From Coturnix japonica (Eukaryota; Chordata; Aves; Galliformes; Phasianidae), in assembly GCF_001577835.2 (NCBI RefSeq), contig NC_029528.1, forward strand, positions 124,001 through 188,000: 64,000 bases of DNA. The letters run 5' to 3'. The position numbers and the translations under genes are program-made. This document shows positions 12,301 through 22,915 of this stretch, one piece after another; within the stretch, counting starts at the first letter, position 1; each line of letters starts with the position of its first letter. The notes below the pieces were generated by a model, which was given only the letters and a program-made list of their open reading frames with translations, made no database searches and had not been told where the DNA came from.

Positions 12301-15300
12301 GTTTGATGATGTTGTCCCATGATGTCAGAGGCAGATGCTGCCAGTATGGCAGCAGTGGGTGAACCTTCCCACCAACAGTGCATTACATTTTCTTGCCACG
12401 TGACAGACGGCAGTAGAAGGGCAGTCTGACCAAATGGTCTCTGACATGGAAGCGCATATGAAGCAAAGTTGTGGAATTGAATTCTCCCATGTGGAAGAAA
12501 TTGCACCTATTGGCTTTAACTGATGCTTGCTGGATGTCAGAACAGTAAGGAGTGGGTGGTATATTTCAGAAGTGGTGATAGTGGGGCACCTTCCCTGATG
12601 TAGACTTTTATGAGCACAACAAATAGGCTCTTGTTCATCACTGATGAAAATGCAGAGCTAATGGTGGTGACTGTGTTGAAAAATAGTGCTCTGTAGCGGA
12701 GAATTTGCTTTATCAAATAGTGTTATTGTGCTCTTTGTATCTGTTGTTGTTTCATCAGAAATAAATAGGAGTCATTACTTTCAGAGTGACCTCTGTACTT
12801 AGCAACAGCAGGAGTACTGACTTACTCTACACAGTGTGGTGTTAGTACTGTTTATCACACTAAGCTTCTTAGTGCCCAGATAGGTGAGTTTCTTCAAAGA
12901 AGGCCTCAGCAAAGCTGAAGTTTTCTTAGGGATTTACTGCTCTTGGAAAACAGAGCCACCTCTGATCCCAGCCAAGCTGACAGAGTTATAGTTGGTTTTT
13001 AAAAAAAGGGAGGAGGATGTTATTAAACAAAATCATGTTGGAGATTTATCATTAATCTTATGTTCTTTCTTTCACACACTAATACTAATTCTTTTCTTTC
13101 TAAATGGAGAGAGCTCTTGCACTGCTCCAGTAGGAAGGACCCCAACCAGTTCTGCCCCTGGAGTTCTGTAACTGAGGATGCCTACAAAACAATGACAAGG
13201 TGCTTGTGTGGCATTTATCATGACTGAAATCCTAACAATCCTTTCCCTTCTTTACCAGGAGACTTCCTGGCTCTGCCACGGAGTGACTGCATAGTAGCAG
13301 AACAGCTGTGCCTCTTAGACTCCATCTGTAATGCCACTTACAGGACTCTGGAAAACTGTGACCTTGCTAAGACGCGTTTCGTCGCGCTGGATCATGATAG
13401 CAGGGTCAGATGTCTGAATGCAGAGCTATACCTTGGGAACAGCTCTTTATTGCACTGCAAGTGCCATCGGCGCATGAAGAGACAGGAGCATTGCCTGCGC
13501 ATTTTCTGGACCGTTCACTCCAGCATGACAGATGGTGAGATAAAATAAAACAAATTTAGAAGGTACTAGTAAGGCTCAACATTGCCCCTCCCACCTGACA
13601 GCAGTGGTGGAAGGCCTCTTCCTAGTACTGAAGGTACCCGTTTGGTCATTACTGCTCTGTATGATACACATAGAAAACCAATCTGGTCTGAGACTTGTCT
13701 CTCAGAAATACACCAGGGAGTCTGACAAACAAAGGTAGCAACTTGAGACAATTACTTAACTGTAGTTCTATGAAAATCACCTCAAAATGTCTATGTCTGT
13801 CATTGAAAATGGATATGGGTTTATCACATACAGTAATAGCATCCCTGAGCAGCATTTTGTTTCCCTCCAGCTTTACTGGGATGCTTCCAATGGCCTGCCA
13901 CCAGGAACTACCTGTCCTGCACAACTCCTTAGCACTGAGGCAGAAAAAAATCTAATTTCAACATAGGCCAAATTCCAGCCAGAGGAAATCTAATGACAAA
14001 ATGTGATGCTGTTGCTATACAATAACACCTTTGCATCTCTAGCAGAACCATCCTTGGTATTTGACTTTCAACAGGGCAGAGCACCTCTGAACTCCAGCCT
14101 GAAGAAACGCGAATAAGGAAAAAAAGAAAAAAAAAAAAAAGCTGGCGTGTCTCTCATTGCATAAAACACCTTCTGTCTTGCCCAGGTTATTTCAACTTGG
14201 AAACCTCTCCCTATGAGAATCCAGCAATTGAAGAGCACTGGAAAACAGATTATAATGAACTGGCAGCTCTGGTATCAGGTAATAGTTTCTAACAGCTACA
14301 TGATACAATTCTTTACCTTTCTTACCTTTTCAGGGGCTAAAAATTACTGATGATAATGATTTGAGGTGATTGTCCTTTTAATCAGATGAATGCCTGCTCT
14401 GGATGCTTGCCTGTATTTGCACTCTTATGTGTAAATACAGTTACAGACCTAGGCCCATGAAAGAGGGAATAACTCACAATGATGTATTCTCTGAAAAAAA
14501 TATCCTAACATGAACCAATAAAATATGTGATTTTGTAACTAGCATCACTGTAATGTCTTACTACAAGCACATAGCAGGACTTTGTTCGTTTTGATGTTCC
14601 AGTTTGTCCATCGAGGAAGGGCTATTCCTGTCTCTATATGAAGTTTCTTTTGGAGATTCACTTCTTTTGTTTACAGATTTATTTTGGCTTCATAGGCTCT
14701 CAGTTAGCAGGAGATGCAGCAAACCCATGCCTGAAGGCAACTCATGTCTGTAATCTGAGCAAGAAGTGTGTTCGGCTGCGCACAGACTATGCCTCAATCT
14801 GCACCAGAGGGACTGGAAGTGAGGACATGTGTGACCGTCGCAAATGCCATCGAGGGCTAAGAAATTTCTTTGAGAAAGTCCCTGAGGATTTCACTAGAAG
14901 GATCCTATTCTGTCCATGTCAAGATGAACTCTGTGGAGAAAGACGCCGGAAAACTATTGTTCCCGATTGTTCCTTTCAGTATAGCACCAAACCTAATTGC
15001 CTTTGGCTTCTGGACTCCTGCTTGGAAGACCATATCTGCAAGTAGGTCTGGCAGCAGCAGGCACCAGCCACCAGAAGAGAGTGACATAGACACTGATAGT
15101 CTCATTTTCATTCCCACAGATCCCGACTGGCTGATTTCCAACAAAACTGCCAACCTGCAGATATGTCCCCAGATGGTTGCTCTCAGCACAATCACGCTGC
15201 ATGCCTGCAGGCTTACATGGGGATGATTGGTAAGTGATGCCCACAGGAACTTATGTAGGGTTACTTTCAGGCAACAAACTTGTAGCCACATTGTTAATGC

Positions 15301-18280
15301 TGAGAGGATCTGTCTTGCTTTGCCGCAGGTGATGGTGCTCAGCATGCCAATGAACATGCCTTAGCCTAATGGACTCTAATGCTTCCACTTGTTTCTGAGG
15401 TAAATGCAGCACAAAGAGAGCTCCTTCGTGGCATTTATCACTCTGCTTTGTCCCATCCTCTGCTGGCAAAGCAGCAGCACTTGCCAGGGTTTCTTGCATT
15501 CCTGTTTGCATCACCAGCTGATGGAAAGTACTCTAAATACCCATCCAATAAGTCTCTCTCGGCTTGTATGGATTAAGTTATTCCCGCTGCTGGAGCTGTA
15601 TCACAGTTACAGCAGAGTGCAGTTGTAAGATCATTGATAAGGCTGACTCTCCCTTATTGCTTGTTTAGACTCATGCTGGTTTAACATTGTGTATGCACTA
15701 TCTTCTCAGAGCCAGTCAGAACAACAGTTACACAAGACACTACCAGCTGTTGAATAGAAGGTTGTCTTTAGTTACAGGTTGCCAATTTGCTTTTACTTTT
15801 TCAGATCGGCTCAAAGGAGCTACAAAATGCAGTAGTATTTCAGAAGCTGCAATTCTAGACTATATCTTCTGGTTTTCCAGACATCTATGATGTTTTCATG
15901 CTAAATAAGCTCATTACTCTGAATGGCACATTGCAGGTGTGCAGCACTTGTTTAGCAAAGAAAGCATTTGGCCACGGAGTGCTGCCAGCAAAATGAGAGT
16001 TAGGAGAGCCATGTGCCAGTACTGCCATTGAACCTCTGCATATGCTTCCCATCCTTCAATCTAATGTTTGCACAAAGTTCGGTTATCAGTGTGCTTCATC
16101 ATCAGGTTGACTGAGTCAGGGGTAGTGATCTCCACCCTTTCTCACAGAGCAGTAGACTGCACATATGTTCACCAGATGTGGGTCACCTTGCAGGGGCTCT
16201 GCAAAGTGACTTCTGAGTAATGGAAGGCTTTTGCCTCCAGGGCAGCATTGCCTTTAGGATAAGGGGACTCACCATGCTTCTTTCATTTGATGAAGTAAAT
16301 CCTGATTCCCATTTCTGGTGCTTGGGACAGGCACGCCTATGACACCCAACTACATCAGTAACTCCAGTGTGGAGGTCTCCCTGTGGTGTACCTGTGAAAG
16401 CAGTGGCAACCAGAAGGAGAAGTGTGACCAGATACTTGGCATGTTTGAGAGCAACAAATGCCTTGGTAAGCAATATGTCACAGAGCTGGGGAAACAACTA
16501 AACAACTCAGCACAGGAAAGTTCAAAACCTGTTGATTTTAAGATCCTATGCAGCATTGCTCTAGCATATACTTCTCTGTCTTCTGCAGCATTTACATGAT
16601 CTCCTTACCAACCTACAAGACTAGCATGGATCTGCTTTTGGAAGTGTTTCTGTATCTTCTTTTCATCTCAAACACTATGAAGCTATCTACAAATAGCATA
16701 CAAATGAACGGGTTGCAAAAAGCAACACTGTGGGGAGGTCAGACTTGCTGTATCCATTGGCAGTTGAGTAGTCACATCAATGCACCAGAATTATGGTGCT
16801 TTGTTTTCCACTCTTGTTCCTTTCATAGAATTATAGAACTGCTTGGGTTGGAAGGGACGTCAAAGATCATCTGCTGTGGGCAGGGTTGCCAATTGCTAGA
16901 TCGAGCACTAGATCAGGTTGCCCATGGCCTTGAATATGTCCAGAGATGGGGCATCCACAACCTCTCCGGGCAGCCTGTTCCAGCACCTCACCACCCTCTC
17001 GGTGGGTTTTTACCTCCACAACATCTAATCTAAATCCCCCCTCCTATAGTTTCAAACCATTTCCTTTTGTCCTATCACTATCTGCCTGTTTAAAAAGTTG
17101 CTCTCCATCCTGATTATAATCTCCTTTAAATACTGGAAGGCTGTAACAAGGTCTCCCCAGAACCTTCTCTTCTCCAGACTGAACAAGCCAAGCTCCCTCA
17201 GCCCATCTTCGTAGGAGAGGTGCTCCAGCCTTCTGATTAACCTGTGCTTGTCTTTGGCCCTTATTTGGCCAAGATGAGTAGCTCCTGACACAGTCCTTGT
17301 CAGTAGATTCAGATTCAGCAGCATAGCAATTCCAAAAATCAGGTTATGTCCAAATATTTCCTGTGTGGAGCTAAAAGGTGGACTCGATGGTCCTTGTGGA
17401 TCCCTTCCAACTTAGGATGTTCTATGATGTATATAATCCTAAAGTGGTATTTCTTTTATCTCCCTAGCATATTAGCAACAGACCTTAATAAGATTTAAAT
17501 ATTTTATGTTTTGTAAAAGGTTCTGAAGTATATCAAACAATGAAAATATCATCTTTAGATAGAAGATTAATATTTAAATCTACCTACTGCTGTACCAAAA
17601 AGCCTTACACACAGCACTATGGATACACCTACAACCTGAACATCCCACCTCAGATACTACATACACAAGTAAGAACAGTAAGACTCTCGCTTTGCTTCTG
17701 TTTGCAGAAAATGCTATTTGGTCTCAAATGCACCAGAAGCTGACAGGTCTGGAAAGACAAAAAGACTTGTATTATTCATCTTCCCTAAGTTTCCAAGGAG
17801 ACAGTGCCAGCACATCTCTTGCTTCAGAGATGTCTCAGGTATGCATTGTTTTGTTGCCTCCAGTGTCAGGTCCAGTTGACTAGAGAAAGTAGTTCAAAAA
17901 CCTTGTATCTGGAATTGTGTGATTTTGGACATCAAAGTGAGGGATGCCATGTGCATGCAGAAACATAGACTGCTTTGACTCAAGATATTCCTTCCACAGA
18001 CAAGCAGAAATTGCAGTCCATGCTGTCTGGCTGCAGAAGTTTTCTACAGTCTCATATCAGTGTCCAGAGCTTGAGGCCCTTCTGCTATCGGTGTTTGAGC
18101 GTGAATGGGACTAACTGGGATTCATTACTCCTTTTCATTTCCTAGGTGGCTGAAGTGAAGACACAGCAAGACACCTCTGAACACAGCAGTTTGCCTATGG
18201 CCTCCTCTGTATATTCTGGAGCTGCTGTTTCTTGGACATCTCTGTCTCTATTCCTTCCCCTGTTGCTGAGCCCACTTTAA
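8925..18280 (+). CDS. GFRA3: GDNF family receptor alpha-3 (8 coding exons, complete)
   Basis: Coding exons: 8925-8967, 13259-13534, 14186-14278, 14696-15041, 15120-15229, 16331-16465, 17708-17838, 18146-18280. They total 1269 nt, in frame, giving 422 aa plus stop (human GFRA3 is 400). The product is a GPI-anchored co-receptor that in mammals binds artemin and presents it to RET. Residues 1-15 form a Leu-rich signal peptide. Three cysteine-rich GFR domains follow: D1 about 22-95, D2 about 145-230, D3 about 235-335. Sequons are visible in CNATY, GNSSL, CNLSK and SNSSV. The last exon ends in a hydrophobic GPI-type tail ([13 protein letters not shown]). GFRA3 is chosen over GFRA1, 2 and 4 because CDC23 lies directly downstream, as in human, and because it differs from the chicken GFRA4 sequence as I recall it. 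Intron 4 is only 78 bp. Every junction is GT-AG. The start is the first ATG in the CpG island that opens a signal peptide. Confidence 0.95.
9074..9134. repeat. CCCGT/CCTGT pentamer minisatellite
   Basis: About 12 units of a 5-bp repeat (CCCGT with CCTGT and CCCAT variants) lie in GFRA3 intron 1, about 110 bp after the exon-1 donor. The minus strand carries regularly spaced GGG runs. Confidence 0.9.
9584..9604 (+). repeat. (TTG)n microsatellite
   Basis: About six to seven GTT units in GFRA3 intron 1. Confidence 0.85.
10862..11052 (+). mobile_element. tRNA-derived SINE with two tandem tRNA-like heads and a CR1 tail
   Basis: The first tRNA-like unit has box A TGGCACAGTGG (10873-10883) and box B GGTTCGAATAC (10917-10927, one mismatch). 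The second unit has a perfect box A TGGCGCAAGTG (10932-10942) and box B GGCTCGAATCC (10969-10979, one mismatch). Both show a TTTGCA/TCTGCA anticodon-loop region like tRNA-Ala(UGC). From about 10980 the sequence becomes the CR1 3' terminus (GGTTGGATTCAATGATC, CCCTTCCAACCC) and ends in a TATTACC short repeat. The CR1-like tail suggests mobilisation by CR1 reverse transcriptase, as known for TguSINE1 in zebra finch. It lies in GFRA3 intron 1. A functional tRNA is ruled out because neither unit has a paired acceptor stem. Confidence 0.8.
12274..12795 (+). mobile_element. Internally deleted mariner (Galluhop-type) DNA transposon
   Basis: The left terminal inverted repeat begins AGGGTTGCTCCAAAAG at 12274. 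The right end (AATAGGAGTCATTACTTT, ending 12795) is its imperfect reverse complement. Both ends abut TA (12272-12273 and 12796-12797), the mariner target site. At about 522 bp it is far shorter than a full mariner (about 1.3 kb), so most of the transposase is deleted. Remaining frames are broken. It lies in GFRA3 intron 1. The GTTGCTCCAAAAGTAATGCC-like terminus is that of the chicken Mariner1_GG/Galluhop family (from memory). Confidence 0.85.
13259..13534 (+). CDS. GFRA3: GFRA3 exon 2: first cysteine-rich domain (D1)
   Basis: Encodes residues 15-106. It shows the GFR D1 cysteine spacing with motifs [21 protein letters not shown] and [13 protein letters not shown]. The exon begins after a pyrimidine tract and CAG and ends at GAT-G/GTGAGA (phase 1). 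D1 is lacking in mammalian GFRA4, so its presence argues against that paralogue. Confidence 0.93.
14696..15041 (+). CDS. GFRA3: GFRA3 exon 4: D2 ligand-binding domain and start of D3
   Basis: The largest coding exon, encoding residues 138-253. It holds the full D2 with family signatures [37 protein letters not shown] and IVPDCSF, then the D3 opening [15 protein letters not shown]. In this family D2 contacts the ligand. The donor reads TGC-AA/GTAGGT; the next exon starts at 15120 and completes a Lys codon followed by SRLADFQ. Confidence 0.94.
16826..17290 (-). mobile_element. CR1 LINE 3' fragment in GFRA3 intron 6
   Basis: The reverse complement reads the CR1 3' region. It begins at the tip (AGAATTATAGAA, GGTTGGAAGGGACGTC), passes through CCAGAGATGGGGCATCCAC and GGGCAGCCTGTTCCAGC, and ends with the GAGGTGCTCCAGCCTTCTG segment. 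It is 5'-truncated and antisense to GFRA3. Confidence 0.92.
17375..17435 (+). mobile_element. CR1 3' tip fragment in GFRA3 intron 6
   Basis: A short piece carrying only the CR1 terminus: GGTGGACTCGATGGTCCTTG, then CCCTTCCAACTTAGG and a TTCTATGATG end. Such extremely 5'-truncated copies are common for CR1. Confidence 0.75.
18146..18280 (+). CDS. GFRA3: GFRA3 last coding exon: GPI-anchor signal and stop
   Basis: Encodes the final 44 residues. A Ser/Thr-rich linker leads to a small-residue stretch (SSVYSGAA), a plausible GPI attachment region, then a hydrophobic tail ending [11 protein letters not shown] and TAA at 18278-18280. This fits a GPI-anchored rather than transmembrane receptor. Confidence 0.9.
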   Translation: MAEVKTQQDTSEHSSLPMASSVYSGAAVSWTSLSLFLPLLLSPL

Positions 18281-18737
18281 CTTGGCATGTGACATATTTC
18301 CTTCCCATATTATTAATCTTACCCCATATCCAGGCATCTCCCATTACTGATTTACCCACAAGAAACAATAGGCCTCTGTAAAAGGGGAAGGGAACAGCCT
18401 TAGCCTTGTAACTGCAGTCACTGAACACCTCTCCCTGACCTGTGCCCCTCTTTCCTCCAGTCAGTCTGCACTGAGAGATGCAGATTTGGTGCCCACCGTT
18501 GCTTCTGCCACATTTAGTGTTTTGAGTGACAGTCAGGCTAATATTCAATCATGGTATTTTAAAACAAGTCTGCATTCTGTCAGAACTTGTGTGGGGTTAG
18601 TTTTCTATCTACAGGGATGCACATGACACTGTTTCCTACCACCCTATATGTTTGAGCTCTTCCTTAAGCATAGAGTACAGCACACCATCCTCAAGTGTTA
18701 GGTCCTGTGCTTTGGCTACAACAACCCCAGGTAACAC
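18281..18737 (+). other. GFRA3: GFRA3 3' untranslated region or flank
   Basis: Non-repetitive sequence between the GFRA3 stop codon and the first downstream CR1. I find no AATAAA here, so the poly(A) site is not defined. The first good AATAAA motifs on this strand lie much further on, near 21532 and 21743, beyond two CR1 insertions. The 3'UTR may therefore include repeats or use a variant signal. Confidence 0.5.
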
Positions 18738-18739
18738 TA

Positions 18740-19432
18740 CAGGCCCGGGGCAGAGTGGCTGGAAGACTGCCTGGAAGAAATGGACCTGAGGGTGTTGATT
18801 GATGCTTGGCTAAACACGAGCCAGCAGTGTGCCCAGGCAGCAAAGAAGACCAAAGGCATTCTGGCTAGTATAAGAAATAGCATTGCCAGCAGGAGCAGAG
18901 AAGTGATATGCCCTGTGTTTCAGCTCCGGTGAGGCTCAGTTTTTGACCAGTCACTACAGGAAAGACATCAGGGCCTTGGAGTGTGTCCAGAGGAGGACAG
19001 CAAAGCTGGTGAAAGGTCTGGAGCACAGGCCTTATGAGCAGTGGCTGAAGGAGCTGGAATTGTTTGGTCTGGAAAAAAATGAGGCTCAGAGGAAATCTTA
19101 TCACCGCCTACAACTACATGAAAAGAGGTTGTAGTGAGGTGAGGGTCAGCCTCTTCTCCTGTGTAAGTGATGGGGCTAGAGGGAATGGCCTCAAGTTGCA
19201 CCAGGGGAAGCTCAGGTTGGACATTAGGAAAAAATTCTTCTCCGAAAGAGTGGTCAGCCATTGGAATGGGCTGCCCAAGGGGTGGTTGAGTCACCATCCC
19301 TGGAGATGTTCAAGAAAGATTTAGATGTTGTACTGAGGGACATGGTTTAGTGGGAAAATATTGGCGGTGGGTGAACAGTCGGACTAGATGATCTTGGAGG
19401 TCTTTTCCAACATTGGTGATTCTGTGATGAAG
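18740..19432 (+). mobile_element. CR1 LINE 3' fragment downstream of GFRA3
   Basis: Carries GAGCCAGCAGTGTGCCCAGG, GTCCAGAGGAGGACAGCAAAG, TTGGACATTAGGAAAAAATT and the 3' end GACTAGATGATCTTGGAGG, TTCTGTGATG. It is 5'-truncated. It shares an unusual near-tip segment (AATATTGGCGGTGGGTGAAC) with the copy at 20.55-20.91 kb, so both belong to one subfamily. Confidence 0.92.
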
Positions 19433-20546
19433 ATTAAGAGCCCTCACTGCAGGGTGGTTGCAAGTAAAGTTAAGTAAGCATGAACATAAAATCCCTGTAA
19501 AACACCAGTTCTCAATTACTTTCAGTTCCCTTATATATATTTTTAATTCATTCTTTTAAACACATGAAAAATACCATTCCAGTTTGAAGACACTATACTC
19601 CAGTTTACGTTCTTGCTCCTTTCTGTTTTGCCCCTTGTAACTATATATATCATCCTTTATCATGGATAGCAACAGACTTGTGTTTTCTGGGTTAGTAGGG
19701 ATTCCTGTTCTCAACCCTAGTAAATTTACCTAGCCAAGGATGATTTTACCAGACCTCAGGCCAAAACTTTTTAGGAATGCCTAGGGAAGGCGATGCTCTA
19801 TTCACCACAGATCCCCTGGGTCATTCAGTTACAAAAGCATCCAGGAGCTGGAACTAGCTGGAAACTCTCCACGCACTGAAGTTGTCGTTTTCCCCTTTCA
19901 CCTCCTGCCAGTCTCCTCCACTGCCAAGTTCTATTTCATGATCTGTTTATTCCAGATGTAAACATGTGCACTGTGTAACTGCTGTTATTTTATGCTACGT
20001 TGGCCTGTTAGAAAGTGGTGTTAAGTGAATATTGATTTCTGAGCATAGGTTAATAGTCTACAATCAATTGTGTGCCAGAGTTGCCTCATCAGCCAACCCA
20101 CACTTTCAGGATAGCTAGAAACAGCTTAAAGCAGCTTCCCCATACACATGTATAATGCCTCTTGTTTATTCTATGAAATACAATAGATCTGGACAATATT
20201 ATGCACAGCTGAGCAGTACTACAATCCAGAGTAGATACAGAATAAGTGGCTATTTCTTTTTACCCTGTGTTTTATCTGTACCTCACGAAGATACCAACTA
20301 GGTAATAGTTTCGGTTCCCAGTCACTGTCAGACTCTTCTTTCTAGAAGATCTTCCATTGCTACATGTATCTCAGTGTAGCTGTCCTTACCTGCAGTGGTA
20401 ATATTGCCATTTCAAATTCCGGCCTTCTCTTATGTCCTTGGGCAGGTAGGGCAGGGAAATGATTGTATGGAATAGAAGCTGTTCCTCTGATGCATGGAGG
20501 AGCAACACCACATTTACATGCAAAAGGAACAAGTATCACGTCATCT
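19433..20546. other. Intergenic between two CR1 copies
   Basis: Unique AT-rich DNA with no exon-like frame and no recognised repeat. Confidence 0.5.
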
Positions 20547-20905
20547 TGAGAGAAGAGGAGGCTTAGGAGAGACCTTTAGCTCTCTACAACTACCTAAAAG
20601 GAGGTTGTGGTGAGCTGGGGTCAGCCTCTTTTCCCACATAACTAGTGATAAGACTAGAGGGAATGGCCTCAAGTTGCACCAGGGGAAGTTCAGGTTGGAT
20701 ATTAGGAAAAATTTATTCTCTGAAAGAGTGGTCAGGCACTGGAATGGGCTGCCCGGGGGGTGGTTGAGTCAGCATCCTTGGAGCTGTTCAAGACAGGTTT
20801 AGATGTTGTACTGGGGGACGTGGTTTAGTGGGGAAATATTGGCGGTGGGTGAACAGTCGGACTAGATGATCTTGGAGGTCTTTTCCAATATTGGTGATTC
20901 TAAGA
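20547..20905 (+). mobile_element. CR1 LINE 3' fragment
   Basis: Begins GAGAAGAGGAGGCTTAGGAG and runs to GACTAGATGATCTTGGAGG and TTCTAAG. It is closely similar to 19.08-19.42 kb, including the AATATTGGCGGTGGGTGAAC segment, but was truncated at a different 5' point. That fits independent insertion rather than local duplication. Confidence 0.9.
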
Positions 20906-22429
20906 GGAGTGCTGGTATTTCCCACCATCTACTGAAACATGGATACGTGACTGAAGAGGCAGCATTATTTCCATGTTTCCTGCCTCTCTGTAATGAAAAC
21001 AGCCTGTGTGATTTTAGGACTCTGAGATCTACATTTGGCCATTGTCCATATGGTGGGGCTGGAACTGTAGGGTCTTTCATCTCCAGAGATTACTTGTGAA
21101 TGATGAGGAAAAAAAAGTCATGTTCTGGATTGCACAGGAAAATGCTTTACAGTACCACAGAATCCTGCTCTAGACAGAAATTAAACAGAACACATTTTCT
21201 TCAGATGTCTCTTTTCCATGTTCATATGCACTTTTATATGGACAGCTGCCTCTTACAATTGTTCATTGGTAACTGGAAGCAAAAATCACCTCTAAATACA
21301 CCTGCACCGGTAGATAGATACTCACTCTGGTGTGTATATAAATCCATTTTCATTTAGATTTTTGTGGCACTGAACCTCCAAGTACCAGAGCTGCTCAATG
21401 TCACAGCATACATGCATGCATAACTACTACTAAAAATGTCCTGTCAGTAACTGTCCAGTTCTCTTAGCACTGCAGCTCTTTCAGAATACTTCCTACCATC
21501 TGTGCTGCGAGGCAATTTACAAAATGCAAGAATAAAACATAAAAACCTCAGTGTTTATTCATTAGAAACTGGAATACAACATCCTGCAAGCACCTTTGCT
21601 CCAAGTACAAAAATTATATAATAGAAATGCTCTGTTCTGACAGTCTTCACATTGACATCTCAGCAAGCATACAAAACGAAGAAACCACCTACTTGTTGTA
21701 ATGTAAATTATTTTTAAGAGTGTAAAATAATACCAAGACTTGCTAATAAAATTTATCTTGCAATTTTAGAAGTCTTCTGCCTTCCTGTGCAATTAGTAGA
21801 AGCTGCAGTGTTTGTGTCCTCCTGCTGGAGGCATTATGGGAAAGAAACCTCTTACAAAGCAACGTCAGCAGCAACTTACACAGAAATCATGTCAGATTTC
21901 AGACATGACATCTAGGAATCTGACACGGTGTTAGATTTCTTAACACGGTCTACCATGGCATTTACCAAGAGCGTTAACATAGCCTTTTATGAGAAGCGAG
22001 CTCAATCACTATGAGTTGATCTTATCTGACAAGTGAGAGAACTGGTAGACATTTCCTGCCAAAAGTCACAATCAAGGTGATGCAAGAAATAAGCCTTGAA
22101 TTCCAAATCCCCAAACTACCATGACCTTACCTCATTAAAATCATTCCCGCTTCCCACAGCAAAAGCTTATGTTTCAGGAAGGATGTGGTGTTCTTTTTAA
22201 ACTGCACACAATCTGTTTCACAGGTATGGAAAAAACTAAGTTTTACTTCCAAGTGTAATGCTTGCTGCAGAACCCTGGCATGCCTCTCAAAACCTGCTGT
22301 CGTATGTGGTAACCTGCTGTCGTATGTGGTAACTTCATGTTTACAAGACGGCACTACAGGTTCAGTGGCCACAAAGAGCAAAGGCGTCTTAATGCATCAT
22401 AAAAGTTTATTCTGCTAAAATGGAAGGTA
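20906..22429. other. Intergenic, possible poly(A) signals
   Basis: Unique DNA with AATAAA at about 21532 and 21743 on the + strand, which could in principle end a long GFRA3 transcript; unproven. It includes the 20-bp duplication at 22291. Confidence 0.4.
22291..22330 (+). repeat. Perfect 20-bp tandem duplication
   Basis: The unit AACCTGCTGTCGTATGTGGT occurs twice head to tail (22291-22310 and 22311-22330) in otherwise unique intergenic DNA. Confidence 0.9.
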
Positions 22430-22915
22430 ACATTACCTGTAGAGCTCTTGGAATGGGTCCAGGGGAGGGCCTCTGAGATGCACAGCAGGCTGGAGCACCT
22501 CTCCTATGAAGAAGGTTGAAGGAACTGGGCTGGTTTAGCTTAGAGAAGGGAAGGCTGCGGGAGACCTCATTGCAGCCTTCCAATACTTCAAGGGAGTGTT
22601 GAAACAGGAGGGGGAACGGCTGTTTATGAAGGTGGACAGTGATAGGACAAGGGGGAATGGTTTTAAACTGAAACAAGGGAGGCTTAGGTTGGATCTTAGG
22701 AGGAAGATTTTCACTCAGAGGGTGGTGACACTGGAACAGGTTGCCCAAAGAGACTGTGGATGCCCCATCCCTGCAGGCATTCAAGGCCAGGCTGGATGCA
22801 GCTCTGGGCAGCCTGGTCTGGTGGTTGGCAACCCTGCACATAACAGGGGATTGGAGCTGGATGAGCACTGTGGGCCTTTGCAACGCAGGCCATTCTGTGA
22901 TTCTATGACAACAGT
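22430..22915 (+). mobile_element. CR1 LINE 3' fragment
   Basis: Contains GGCTGGAGCACCTCTCCTAT, CAAGGGGGAATGG, TTGGATCTTAGGAGGAAG, GATGCCCCATCCCTG and the tip ATTCTGTGATTCTATGAC. It is 5'-truncated. The 3' part (TGGTTGGCAACCCTGC) differs from the copies at 19 and 20 kb, so it is another subfamily. Confidence 0.92.

Noticed and set aside
14905-15357. 150-codon minus-strand frame opposite GFRA3 exons 4-5
   Set aside because: Shadow of the real coding exons, with no domain of its own.
19080-20905. Local segmental duplication of the CR1 at 19.1-19.4 kb into 20.55-20.9 kb
   Set aside because: Similarity stops at the CR1 ends and the 5' truncation points differ, so independent insertions of one subfamily explain it.
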